Source of the DNA: a virus
Direction: 5' to 3' (one strand)
Length of the DNA stretch: 22,788 nucleotides
IMG/VR virus record: IMGVR_UViG_3300024289_000100
Location: 1-22,788 of that record
The translations under genes were made by a program, and so were the position numbers. The notes under the pieces were generated by a model, which had not been told where the DNA came from, made no database searches, and saw nothing but the letters and a program-made list of their open reading frames with translations. How positions within the stretch are numbered: position 1 is the first letter of the stretch; every line of letters begins with the position of its first letter. This document shows, one piece after another, positions 5,956 to 13,587 of this stretch.

Positions 5956-8303
5956 TATAATTTACATGCCTCGCAGTCTTCTTCTAATAGTTCTACTTCA
6001 ACATGATGCCCATTCATTCCAGCTGTGTGATGTCCATTTACTTCTTGTGCAACTTCAACAGCCTTACTTCCTGCTTTATTAATCAAACTATAATAGAATG
6101 TTTTGATTCCCCACAGGTGTGCCTGCATTAAGTTTTTAGCAATTAGTGTAGTTGGAACTTTGCGTTCTGGAAAATGTGCTGGATTGTAGAATGTGTTTGT
6201 GCTGATACTCTGATCCACATAAGCCGCTAGTACTGCTGCTGTTTTTAAGTAATTGGCACAGTCTTTCTGTTCCCACATCATTTGATATTTGTTTTTGAGT
6301 TTATGATACTCAGGGACAACTTGTGTAAAGGAACCTGCTTTGCTTTCCTTAGTTGAAATAAGCGACATAGGCATTTCAATGCCATTAGTGCTATTAATAA
6401 CAACACTGGAACTTTCCACAGGGGCAATTGCCATAAGAGTTGCATTGCGTACTCCATATTGTTTCATGTTTGTGCGAAGTGTTTCCCAGTCAAGCTCAGG
6501 TGTAAAGTCAGCAAGTTCGTTTACTCCTTTAGCTCTTAGTTCCCAAGGAAATACTCCTTTTCCGTATCGAGTCTTGTTGCTGTGTAGACAAGCACCACGC
6601 TCTTTGGCTAACTCAACTGTAGCTTCGGTTAGATAATATGCTTGATGTTCCATCCAACTTTTTACATCTTGTAGTGCGTCTTTATCGCCGTACTTGAGTC
6701 CACGCTTGGCATGCCAATATGCTAGATTAGTAACGCCAATTCCTAGTGGTTGGATTTCTTTATTGCTGAGTTCTGATTGAATACTGAGGAAGTCTTGATA
6801 ATCCAATATATTACACAAACTGCGTTGAAGAATACGGCAAGCCCTACGCATATCCTCAGGATTGCGGAATGCTCCCCAGTTGATACTACCAAGTGTGCAT
6901 AGAGCAATGCGACCGTCAGCATCATCCAGGCGCTTAAAAGGCTTAGTTGGTAAAAGTATTTCACAGCATAGGTTACTCTGGTAAATTGTATGATACTCAG
7001 GATCAAACGGTCCTTGGTTCATAACGTTGTCGACGAACACAAGATAAATGCGTCCGGTGTCAGTACGCTCTTTAAGAATACCACCCTTGAATACTTCCTC
7101 CGCGGCCATAGTCTTTTTGCGTAGACCTTTCTGACGTTCGTATTTAACATAAAGCTCTTCAAACTTTTCTGTGTTACTGTAGAAAGCTTCGTACAAGTCA
7201 GGTACTTCATTAGGATCAAAGAAAGTAATATCTTCTTTGTTTTTAAAACGACGCCAGAAGAAAGCTGATAAGACCACTCCATAGTCCATGTGTCTAACGC
7301 GAGTTTCTTCAGTTCCTTGATTATTCTTAAGGACAATAAGGTCGTCAAACTGATGATGCCAAATAGGATAAAAAACTGTAGCAGATGCGTTTCTAATACC
7401 ACCTTGTGAACAACTCCTCAAGTCACCAAACCATTTCTTTAAAAATGGTATCATACCAGTATGCATGATTTCGCCACCGCGAATTGGGGAGCCCAATGGG
7501 CGTAGTCGACCGATTTCCAATCCAATCCCCGCACGTTTACTGGCATACTTTGCCATCATCTCCCCACTAGCAAATATGCTATCCAAATCATCGTCACTGC
7601 GGATAAGAACACAACTAGAAAACTGTTTAGTAGGAGTCCCAAGCCCTGCCAAGACAGGAGTAGCAAGAGTAAACAAACCATCTGAAGCCGCGTTGTAGTA
7701 CTCTTTGATGTAACGCATACGGGCTGTGTTAGGTTCTTCTTTATGGAAGACAGTCGCGGCTGCAACCATATAACGAATTTGGGGAGTTTCATAGATTTCC
7801 TTTGTAGCTCGGTTACGCACGAGATACTTTTCTATTAACTGTTCGATAGCTGCGTAACTGTATTGCTCGTCCTTTTCATGGTCAAGCATATCGTTCATTT
7901 TGTTCCAGTCTTCTTCAGTATACCAATCTAGAAGTTCTGGTGTATACAAACCAACTTCAATATTCTTTTTGACTATTTCATAAATGTGTGGAACTTGATA
8001 GTCACCGTATACGTCTTTACGCAACATCGATAAACGTTGTTTACCTGCTACAAATTGATAATTGGTATGTCCAATATCAGGATTGTGTTCTACATCAATC
8101 AAATCTACAATAGCACGTAGAGTTATATCGTCGATTTCTTGTGTAGTGATGCCATCATAAAAATGAGGCTGACTTTTGATTTCTATCATCGACTGACTTA
8201 CATCAGCGATTCCACTACAAACTTTTGCTACTTGTGCTTGCCATTTTTCTACTGCTAATGGTTCGCGTTTTCCGGATCTTTTAATTACTGTAATATTGTT
8301 CAT
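5955..8303 (-). CDS. nrdA: ribonucleotide reductase class Ia, large (alpha) subunit
   Basis: 782 aa. It reduces ribonucleoside diphosphates to deoxy forms for phage DNA synthesis. An N-terminal ATP-cone (about 1-95, starting ITVIKRSGKREPL) implies allosteric activity control. Active-site residues are intact: redox Cys231 (FSSCVLI), Asn444, catalytic Cys446 and Glu448 (NLCCE), Cys469 (ALCTLGS), the radical-relay Tyr pair in KTFYYSL, and a C-terminal Cys777-x-x-Cys780 (DCEACKL) shuttle pair. Offsets against E. coli (225/439/462) are constant at 6-7, so no internal damage. Upstream is a 168-nt leader with a consensus sigma70 promoter and a CTAAATA box. The Shine-Dalgarno is weak (ACAGAG close to the ATG). 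Confidence 0.97.
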   Translation of the reverse strand: MNNITVIKRSGKREPLAVEKWQAQVAKVCSGIADVSQSMIEIKSQPHFYDGITTQEIDDITLRAIVDLIDVEHNPDIGHTNYQFVAGKQRLSMLRKDVYGDYQVPHIYEIVKKNIEVGLYTPELLDWYTEEDWNKMNDMLDHEKDEQYSYAAIEQLIEKYLVRNRATKEIYETPQIRYMVAAATVFHKEEPNTARMRYIKEYYNAASDGLFTLATPVLAGLGTPTKQFSSCVLIRSDDDLDSIFASGEMMAKYASKRAGIGLEIGRLRPLGSPIRGGEIMHTGMIPFLKKWFGDLRSCSQGGIRNASATVFYPIWHHQFDDLIVLKNNQGTEETRVRHMDYGVVLSAFFWRRFKNKEDITFFDPNEVPDLYEAFYSNTEKFEELYVKYERQKGLRKKTMAAEEVFKGGILKERTDTGRIYLVFVDNVMNQGPFDPEYHTIYQSNLCCEILLPTKPFKRLDDADGRIALCTLGSINWGAFRNPEDMRRACRILQRSLCNILDYQDFLSIQSELSNKEIQPLGIGVTNLAYWHAKRGLKYGDKDALQDVKSWMEHQAYYLTEATVELAKERGACLHSNKTRYGKGVFPWELRAKGVNELADFTPELDWETLRTNMKQYGVRNATLMAIAPVESSSVVINSTNGIEMPMSLISTKESKAGSFTQVVPEYHKLKNKYQMMWEQKDCANYLKTAAVLAAYVDQSISTNTFYNPAHFPERKVPTTLIAKNLMQAHLWGIKTFYYSLINKAGSKAVEVAQEVNGHHTAGMNGHHVEVELLEEDCEACKL

Positions 8304-8471
8304 CTCTGTCTTCGCTCGGTTAATTGAATGGGTCGATTATTGTTTTAGGAAGTATTTAGTGACTCTGGTCAAAAGTCAAAAACATTACGGTAACCAACGC
8401 TGTAGCGTTGATTTAATAGGAATTTGAAATTATTTTTTAGAGTCACAGACCTTATCATACCAGCGCATTAA
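8304..8471 (-). promoter_or_regulatory. structured untranslated leader of nrdA
   Basis: No coding frame is seen in this stretch. In the transcript, GUGACUCU (8446..8439) can pair perfectly with AGAGUCAC (8366..8359), enclosing about 70 nt that contains a second hairpin CAACGC-UACA-GCGUUG (8410..8395). A CTAAATA box overlaps the 3' arm. The layout is that of a structured 5' leader; whether it is a sensor, a stabiliser or chance is open. Confidence 0.4.
8353..8359 (-). promoter_or_regulatory. CTAAATA late-like box before nrdA
   Basis: CTAAATAC on the minus strand about 50 nt before the nrdA ATG. The same CTAAATAC occurs about 50 nt before the gene starting at 16315 and 49 nt before the plus-strand gene at 17577, suggesting a shared promoter class. 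Confidence 0.4.
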
Positions 8472-8500
8472 ATTATATACGCATTTATTTTAAAGATCAA
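8472..8500 (-). promoter_or_regulatory. sigma70 promoter of the nrd operon
   Basis: Minus strand TTGATC (8500..8495), 17-nt spacer, TATAAT (8477..8472, exact). A dyad AAAGAT-5-ATCTTT (8492-8508) overlaps the -35 and could be an operator. Start expected near 8465. Confidence 0.7.
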
Positions 8501-8527
8501 GCATCTTTGGCTTTAATTGTAACCAAA

Positions 8528-10738
8528 TTAATGACTAGCTGTAAACGAGTATGATAGTTCGCTTAGTGTTTCACCAACTAGTGCCTGTTTGTATCTCAAA
8601 GCAATACTGGACGGAACATCACTCAAACCAGACAGAGCTTCACCATATTGATTTAATATTATCACCGAGAACTCCAATTTCAAAGCGTCATCTTGTGATA
8701 AACCAACTATGCTAAAATCATCTGATAATTGAGCTTGTGTTGAATGTAGTGTTGCACTCTTATCAACATCAACTGTAAATGAAAGGGTACCAGTTCTGGT
8801 AAAATCATTTGCAGTACTCTTATATTTGTATCGAACATCGTAACTAACTGACTTAGAAGGTGTGCCGTTTATAGTCGATGGCACTGGGAAAACAGCAACC
8901 AGTGACCAACTAGGCATGTATCCAACAAGTGCTTTCTTAGTTCCATATGAAGAATAAGAAACTTCACCTGTAATTTCTGGGATATAAGGCACCATTGTTA
9001 AGGATCCTACACTAGTAGGAGTAACTGTTGGTTTGTATGATCCAAAGAATCCTGTTAACCCAGCACTTGTGCTAAGTGGTCTAGCTGAAACTCCAACGTC
9101 AAACGCATCTAGATAGTTGTTTACAATTTTAAAATGTGATGTATCTACTATTTCTTTGATATAGTATGTTGTGCCAGCTACTACTCCGCCAGATGTTCCA
9201 TTGAATGTAATTGCAGCACCAACTATCATTTGTGCTGTTGTTGTAGATGTTTCAAATGCATTTGATACTGTGCTCGAACCAACAATGTCAATAGTAGTTA
9301 AGTCGCCTGGATTATAAATGTTGCTAATTACTATGCTATTAAAATTAGTAAATGAAGTAACGTACTGTGTAACAACAGAAATAGTAGTTGCACTATCGTA
9401 ATCTTCTTTTAGTGTGCCTTGAATGTTGGTTACATTTTGTTTTACAAGACTTCCTTTTGTTGCTGTGATTGGTTGATTTAATTCCAAATCGACAGTAAAT
9501 GCCTTTGAAATTAAAAAGTCTTGTCTATCTGATTGATCATTAACACTTGAGTTTCCAACTGAATCAAAGTATATCTGAGGGTACTCTGGGAAATAAACTC
9601 CAGCACCATTGTTGCCAACGTTTGTAAATTTACAATCTCTTGTTGAATTGCCTGAACCTCTTTCAACAACAAACCCTTGGCGCTTTATATCCTCAAACTT
9701 ACAGGCAATTAATGAAGTTTCTCTTGGGCCGTATTGTTCACCCACTGTAGTTCCGTCAGCTGCTTCTCCTAAGTACACACCGTGTCTTAGATCAAAAAAG
9801 CGACAGTCTTCAAAGGTATTGTTTAAAATATCTTGTTTGGCCCATACACCATAACTAAATCCCGAAACAACTACATTTCTAAAAATATTATTTGCACATG
9901 TAACAATTGATGATACAGCGTTTAAAGAGATTCCTTTGCTGTCTGGATCGTATGTATTACCCCAACTTCCGGCAACTATAATATTTTCAAATGTGCTATC
10001 TCTTACAGCATCAAGTTTTAAACCGGTATGATCAGTTGCAGTACATACAAAAGAAATTCCTCTTATAGCAATACTTCGTGGTTGTGTATTTCCAAGAGTA
10101 TTGCCAATTGCGCTTGGGTTTCCTATTGTTGAGTCGTCATTAATAAATTGAACAGCAGACCCTGCAATACCTTCGTAACGAATAATTGTTTTATTACGGC
10201 CAGCACCTATAAGAGTAGCGTAACTTGGAATGTATAGTGTTTGTGTTGTTTTGTAAATACCAGGTGCTAGTTCTAAAATAACTCTTGCTCTTGTACCATC
10301 GGCTGTGTCGCTAGAAGCAGCTGTTGTTGGGTTTAGGAACAACTGATCAATAGCACGTTGTAGTGCTTCTGTGTCATCTGTTGTGCCATCTGCAACTGCA
10401 CCAAAGTCTGCTACTGTAACTCGATCATCTAAACGATCTTGTGTTTGTCTTGATATTGGATCGTTACTGGTAGGTCCTGTTTGAATAGCAGGATCGTTTG
10501 ATTTGTAAATATGTTGTATTAGATTTAATAAGTTACCTTGAACAGTTAAATCTCTTTCTGTAAGGATCTTAGTATTTCCTACGGCAGGACTACCTTCTGC
10601 GACAGATCCATTTCCAATGTATAATTCTTGGGTATCAAGCGACCACGCAAGTTCACCTGATGCTAACTGTGGTAAACCTGTACCGCTTAATGATTTTCCT
10701 CGACGTATTTGAATACGGCTGATTTGCACAACTGCCAT
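8528..10738 (-). CDS. tail fibre / receptor-binding protein with pectate-lyase-like helix
   Basis: 736 aa. Residues about 5-60 (ISRIQIRRGKS..GELAWSLDTQELYIGNG) match the small N-terminal attachment domain found at the start of many phage fibres and of major tropism determinants. From about 107 (VTVADFGAVADGTTDDTEALQRAI) a pectate-lyase-3/right-handed beta-helix domain runs to about 430, with the repeated N/S-F-x-x pattern of the coils (CTFENI, NIFRNVVV, NTFEDCRF, CKFTNVGNN). The C-terminal 300 residues are Thr/Ser/Val-rich beta repeats. It probably recognises or cleaves a host surface polysaccharide. AGAGGAT lies before the ATG, with an identical late-like box 22 nt upstream as in front of the 4102 gene. 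Confidence 0.85.
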   Translation of the reverse strand: MAVVQISRIQIRRGKSLSGTGLPQLASGELAWSLDTQELYIGNGSVAEGSPAVGNTKILTERDLTVQGNLLNLIQHIYKSNDPAIQTGPTSNDPISRQTQDRLDDRVTVADFGAVADGTTDDTEALQRAIDQLFLNPTTAASSDTADGTRARVILELAPGIYKTTQTLYIPSYATLIGAGRNKTIIRYEGIAGSAVQFINDDSTIGNPSAIGNTLGNTQPRSIAIRGISFVCTATDHTGLKLDAVRDSTFENIIVAGSWGNTYDPDSKGISLNAVSSIVTCANNIFRNVVVSGFSYGVWAKQDILNNTFEDCRFFDLRHGVYLGEAADGTTVGEQYGPRETSLIACKFEDIKRQGFVVERGSGNSTRDCKFTNVGNNGAGVYFPEYPQIYFDSVGNSSVNDQSDRQDFLISKAFTVDLELNQPITATKGSLVKQNVTNIQGTLKEDYDSATTISVVTQYVTSFTNFNSIVISNIYNPGDLTTIDIVGSSTVSNAFETSTTTAQMIVGAAITFNGTSGGVVAGTTYYIKEIVDTSHFKIVNNYLDAFDVGVSARPLSTSAGLTGFFGSYKPTVTPTSVGSLTMVPYIPEITGEVSYSSYGTKKALVGYMPSWSLVAVFPVPSTINGTPSKSVSYDVRYKYKSTANDFTRTGTLSFTVDVDKSATLHSTQAQLSDDFSIVGLSQDDALKLEFSVIILNQYGEALSGLSDVPSSIALRYKQALVGETLSELSYSFTASH

Positions 10739-10759
10739 AATAATATCCTCTATATAGGA

Positions 10760-10766
10760 TATTTAT
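10760..10766 (-). promoter_or_regulatory. late-promoter-like ATAAATA box before the tail fibre gene
   Basis: ATAAATATCCTATA on the minus strand, 22 nt before the fibre ATG, with AGAGGAT between. Identical 14-mer to the box at 4131 downwards. Confidence 0.6.
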
Positions 10767-11485
10767 CAGTTCTGTTTATAGTACTGCTCCACCCTATCCC
10801 ACCAGCGTTTTTCCCAGTAGTCAAATTCTTCTGCCCTTAATATAAACTCCTGATATTTAGGCTCTTCTGTCATAATTAACTGCTCATTTAATTTAGGGCT
10901 TACGCACATTAGCACAACACCTTTACGTATGTTTGTACCATGTACTTCATTGTGTGCTAGAGCATAAGCAGTTAATTGTAAGTAGTAATCCTCAATCCAC
11001 TCTTGTTTTTTAGGTTTATTAGTTTGTTTGTAATCTAGGATTGATTCTTCATTTAAGTGTAAACCGCAACCATCAGTAGTTCCCGCATATAATCCGGGAA
11101 AGTATAACGGAACTTCTACACCCCATACTTCATTAACGTTAACTAATCCTTCGCTAATGATGTGTTTGGCCATTGCGTGGCTTTGTTTGCTATAAGGATT
11201 AGAACCTGGGTCATTAAGTACACCGTGTGTAATGTAATCTTCTAGAAACTTGTGCATTCTAGTGCCGCGGCCTGCAGCTTCTGTTACAATTTCTTGTGCT
11301 TTCTTTTCACCAACACTTTTTTTCCAACGCATTAGTGCATCGATTTTTTCTTGTGGTTTAGTCTTATCTAGAATTGTTGTAACTGATGGAACTTTGCTTC
11401 CATCTGGAGTAGCGTAAAGTCTTTTGCCCTCTACGCTTTCTCTGCTGATTGGTGTGTAATTAAATTTTTGAGTTAAGAGAGTCAT
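10766..11485 (-). CDS. PD-(D/E)XK superfamily exonuclease (Cas4/RecB-like fold)
   Basis: 239 aa. Motifs in order: PSVTTILD (33-40), GRGTRMH with His78, Glu124 (WGVEVPLY), Asp138 (AGTTDG), Asp151-x-Lys153 (ILDYKQ), and Gln170-x3-Tyr174 (YYLQLTAYAL). This is the pattern of the RecB/Cas4-type nuclease domain, a Mg-dependent DNA end processor. In phages such stand-alone nucleases act in recombination, replication or host DNA breakdown. No Cys cluster is evident, so an Fe-S Cas4 form is unlikely. The ATG at 11485 has no Shine-Dalgarno and lies 7 nt after a consensus -10, so the message may be leaderless. The motifs make the family assignment strong; the biological role is inferred. Confidence 0.85.
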   Translation of the reverse strand: MTLLTQKFNYTPISRESVEGKRLYATPDGSKVPSVTTILDKTKPQEKIDALMRWKKSVGEKKAQEIVTEAAGRGTRMHKFLEDYITHGVLNDPGSNPYSKQSHAMAKHIISEGLVNVNEVWGVEVPLYFPGLYAGTTDGCGLHLNEESILDYKQTNKPKKQEWIEDYYLQLTAYALAHNEVHGTNIRKGVVLMCVSPKLNEQLIMTEEPKYQEFILRAEEFDYWEKRWWDRVEQYYKQN

Positions 11486-11486
11486 G

Positions 11487-11510
11487 GTGCAAGTATATAG
11501 TCACTTGCAC
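11487..11510. promoter_or_regulatory. operator-like dyad in the exonuclease promoter
   Basis: Perfect 8-bp arms GTGCAAGT and ACTTGCAC separated by 8 nt. It spans the spacer and -10 box of the promoter at 11520..11492, the classic position for a repressor site. The two half-sites are 16 bp apart centre to centre. Confidence 0.6.
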
Positions 11511-11520
11511 TATTTGTCAA
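11492..11520 (-). promoter_or_regulatory. sigma70 promoter for the exonuclease, probably leaderless transcript
   Basis: Minus strand TTGACA (11520..11515, exact), 17-nt spacer, TATACT (11497..11492, 5 of 6). The predicted start falls on or within 1-2 nt of the ATG at 11485, and there is no Shine-Dalgarno, so the mRNA would be leaderless. Confidence 0.75.
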
Positions 11521-11523
11521 GAT

Positions 11524-11850
11524 TTATTTGCCTAATTTAGTTGCTCGTTTAGCCATTTGACTTACTACACCAGAATCTTCTTTACCGCCAACTTCTGGTT
11601 TTTCTGTCTTATCTTGTGTTTTGACAGTAACTCCGTTGCCGTCAAATTTGAAAACTAAGTTATGTAAAACTTGTTGTTCTGGAGCAAGTCCTTCTTCCTC
11701 TTCCCAACGAGCTGCAAACGCTTCATAAGAAATTGGGATGCCCATCTTTTGAAGGGCACCCCAAGTTAGTGGTGCATGTGTATTTAAATTGTCGCCTGCG
11801 CTTTGAGTTGTGAATAGAGTCCTAACTAAAGGATCTATTGTTTCATTTAC
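11524..11850 (-). CDS. downstream part of a probable -1 frameshift fusion
   Basis: This 108-codon frame begins at the base following a slip on A AAA AAG (11856..11850) and reads VNETIDPLVRTLFTTQSAGD and onward through WGALQKMGIPISYEAFAARW to TKLGK. The first 35 codons contain no stop and no ATG, GTG or TTG; the only internal start is ATG 11745 (MGIPISYEAF), which lacks a good Shine-Dalgarno and would discard the protein-like upstream part. The acidic/helical middle (ARWEEEEGLAPEQQ) and basic tail resemble a small accessory virion protein. Expression is probably as an extension of the upstream gene; separate expression from 11745 is the alternative. Confidence 0.6.
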   Translation of the reverse strand, partial: VNETIDPLVRTLFTTQSAGDNLNTHAPLTWGALQKMGIPISYEAFAARWEEEEGLAPEQQVLHNLVFKFDGNGVTVKTQDKTEKPEVGGKEDSGVVSQMAKRATKLGK

Positions 11851-12863
11851 TTTTTTTTTGAGTTAAGTAATAGAGCTAGGCGTCGACTGTAGTCAACGCT
11901 TTCACGTTTTTCTCTGCCTACTTCTGGTGCTGGAGGAGTTGGTAACTCTTCTGCTCCCATTTCGCCTTCTCCGCCTGGCATTGGAGGAACTGCTCCTGCT
12001 TCAGCGCCTGGCATAGCTGTTGCGCCTGTTGGTGCGCCCATAGTAGATACTTCGCCGCCTGATACGATCGATAGTGCGTTTGACAAGCCTTGACGTGATG
12101 TTTCTAGAGCTGTATAAATTGCTTCTAGTGCAGGTTTAACTGCTTCTTGATATGATTGGGCAACGTCGCTGCCTTGTGTTTCTCTTATAGAGTCTAATAA
12201 TTCTAATAGCTGCTCTGCTTTCATTGCCGCTACATCTTCTAGCCAACCAGTGATACGGTCAACCATGTCCTTAGTGGCCATAATAGTTTCAGCTTTATCT
12301 TCTTCGCCTTCTAGTAAAATCCAGCTGGCTTGTGATTCGTTTAAGTCATAGCGTAATGCTAGTTCTGCCTTTAGTTCTTCGCGGTCTACACCTTCGCCTA
12401 AATTAATCTGTGCAATGGTCTTATTGATCCAAGTTTCTGGAACCGATAGTTCTTTTGCACGAGCACGTACAGTATTAACAATGTAACCTTCGTCTGTCTT
12501 TTTTTCTTTCTTGCCCATAGCTTTTTTAATAGCCTTATCTTTGGAACCCATGTACTCGTCTTTTCCAGATTCTACTTCACCGTCACCGTCGTAGTCTTTA
12601 TCAGCTTTGTCTTCACGCTCCATGATTTCTTGATTAATGCAGTCAAGCATCAAGCGTGTTTTTTGATACTGTGGGCTTTCAAGCACAGAATCAAAAGCTT
12701 CTGAAAGCTCCATTTGACTTAGTCTTGTGCGAAGTTTATTACGTGCATCTTCAAGTTGCACATCTGTAAACTGTTCGAAGTTGATTTTGTAACCAAACTT
12801 CTTAGCTAAGTTCTCGTTGAGTACTTTAGCTGTAATAGGTTTTTGAAATTCTCTAATTTGCAT
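11847..12863 (-). CDS. virion/prohead-type protein with EF-hand-like loop
   Basis: 338 aa, or 446 aa if the -1 frameshift at its 3' end is used. The N-terminal 75 residues (IREFQKPITAKVLNENLAKKFG, LEDARNKLRTRLSQMELSEAFD) are helical. Residues 90-103 (DYDGDGEVESGKDE) form a DxDxDG EF-hand-like calcium loop followed by YMGSKDKAIKKAMGKK. The middle is an acidic helical region; residues about 270-315 are Pro/Gly/Ala/Glu-rich linker (GAEAGAVPPMPGGEGEMGAE); the end is basic (RRLALLLNSKKK). Helical, acidic proteins of this kind in such a location suggest a head core or internal virion protein. No catalytic motif seen. Confidence 0.7.
   Translation of the reverse strand: MQIREFQKPITAKVLNENLAKKFGYKINFEQFTDVQLEDARNKLRTRLSQMELSEAFDSVLESPQYQKTRLMLDCINQEIMEREDKADKDYDGDGEVESGKDEYMGSKDKAIKKAMGKKEKKTDEGYIVNTVRARAKELSVPETWINKTIAQINLGEGVDREELKAELALRYDLNESQASWILLEGEEDKAETIMATKDMVDRITGWLEDVAAMKAEQLLELLDSIRETQGSDVAQSYQEAVKPALEAIYTALETSRQGLSNALSIVSGGEVSTMGAPTGATAMPGAEAGAVPPMPGGEGEMGAEELPTPPAPEVGREKRESVDYSRRLALLLNSKKK
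11850..11856 (-). other. A AAA AAG slippery heptamer (programmed -1 frameshift candidate)
   Basis: The last codons of the upstream gene read AAA AAA AAG TAA, so the heptamer A AAA AAG is in the zero-frame phase used by the E. coli dnaX frameshift site, followed at once by a stop. Slipping back one base enters the 11524 frame. No clear downstream hairpin or upstream SD stimulator is seen. An A9 run could also be an assembly indel. Confidence 0.6.
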
Positions 12864-12890
12864 GATTCTGTCCTAGAATTCTTATACGTG

Positions 12891-12897
12891 TATTTAT
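12891..12897 (-). promoter_or_regulatory. late-promoter-like TATAAATAC box
   Basis: TATAAATA on the minus strand is an exact match to the T4 late consensus, 28 nt before the ATG at 12863, with AGGACAG in between. It shares AATACACGTA with the box at 17455 downwards. Confidence 0.65.
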
Positions 12898-13349
12898 ACA
12901 AAACTCCACTTAAACATCTTGGATATTTCTTCCTTGTAGTGAGTTTCTTTGAGTTCGCTTTCTTCTAACTTATTTAACAAAATTAAGTACCTGCTGAAAT
13001 CTTTAGTCAACTTAATATTGCGCTTGTAGACTTGTGTATCGCTGTGATTAGCCCAGTAACAGTTGTCCAGACGTTTGATTTCATGAAACTTGTCTAGCTG
13101 CACATTGTTGTAGGCTTTTGCAGCCATTAGGGCACAAGTTTTTAAGAAATACTGATCAATTAAACTGCGGTCTTGGTAGTTGTAAACTGCCCAGTTGCCG
13201 TCTTTTTTCTGTTTAACTAAAAACTTCTTGTAGACTATTCCGCCATCCGGTAGTATAGTCAACGGTAACTTTTGTTCTAGCTCAGTACTAAGTTCCTTAG
13301 CTAGTTCTTTGATGCGTATTGTTGGTATTTTACGTTTTGATTTTTTCAT
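12894..13349 (-). CDS. unidentified basic protein
   Basis: 151 aa, lysine-rich (MKKSKRKIPTIRIKELAKEL at the start). A central part (ILPDGGIVYKKFLVKQKKDGNWAVYNYQDRSLIDQYFLKTCALMAAKAY) alternates strands and helix; the C-terminal third is helical. The gene starts 20 nt inside the end of the 13330 gene, indicating coupling. No family recognised. Location within a block of head-type genes suggests a virion or assembly role, but the sequence itself shows nothing specific; the positive charge could fit DNA binding. Confidence 0.65.
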   Translation of the reverse strand: MKKSKRKIPTIRIKELAKELSTELEQKLPLTILPDGGIVYKKFLVKQKKDGNWAVYNYQDRSLIDQYFLKTCALMAAKAYNNVQLDKFHEIKRLDNCYWANHSDTQVYKRNIKLTKDFSRYLILLNKLEESELKETHYKEEISKMFKWSFV

Positions 13350-13587
13350 TAGCTACCACTGTAGGATCTGTCATTCCTATCTTAGTTACCAGACTTTTAC
13401 GTATCATGGCTTCGATCTTGAATTGCTCATGTTCGCTCAGTGTACTAAGTTTAACAGGCTTAGTTAATTTTTTAAGAATCTCAGCTTCTTCCAGAGTTGT
13501 CCAAATTTCAAAATCGTCGATAAGGGCATGTTTACTCTTAGGACTGTGAGCTTCTTCAAATCCTACTAGTAGTTCGCTAATTTTCAT
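13330..13587 (-). CDS. unidentified small helical protein with MKISELL N-terminus
   Basis: 85 aa. It begins MKISELLVGFEEAHS, similar to the N-terminal peptides of the three genes at 19159-20470. The rest is helical and charged (EAEILKKLTKPVKLSTLSEHEQFKIEAMIRKSL). Its ATG overlaps the upstream stop (ATGA), and its end overlaps the next gene by 20 nt. No domain recognised. A possible internal head protein if the N-terminal peptide is a packaging signal; here the (L/I)xE cleavage pattern is not clean, so this member is less certain. Confidence 0.7.
   Translation of the reverse strand: MKISELLVGFEEAHSPKSKHALIDDFEIWTTLEEAEILKKLTKPVKLSTLSEHEQFKIEAMIRKSLVTKIGMTDPTVVANEKIKT

Noticed and set aside
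6340-7792. Open frames on both strands inside nrdA
   Set aside because: They lie within a fully conserved RNR gene, lack ribosome sites and resemble no family; shadows of nrdA codon use.
8428-8469. Leader peptide MRWYDKVCDSKK before nrdA
   Set aside because: Its ATG lies 2-3 nt after the -10 box, upstream of the expected transcription start, and has no ribosome site.
11745-11846. Non-coding gap between the EF-hand gene and the small gene at 11745
   Set aside because: The frame of the small gene is open through this whole stretch up to the slippery site, so I treat it as coding by frameshift.
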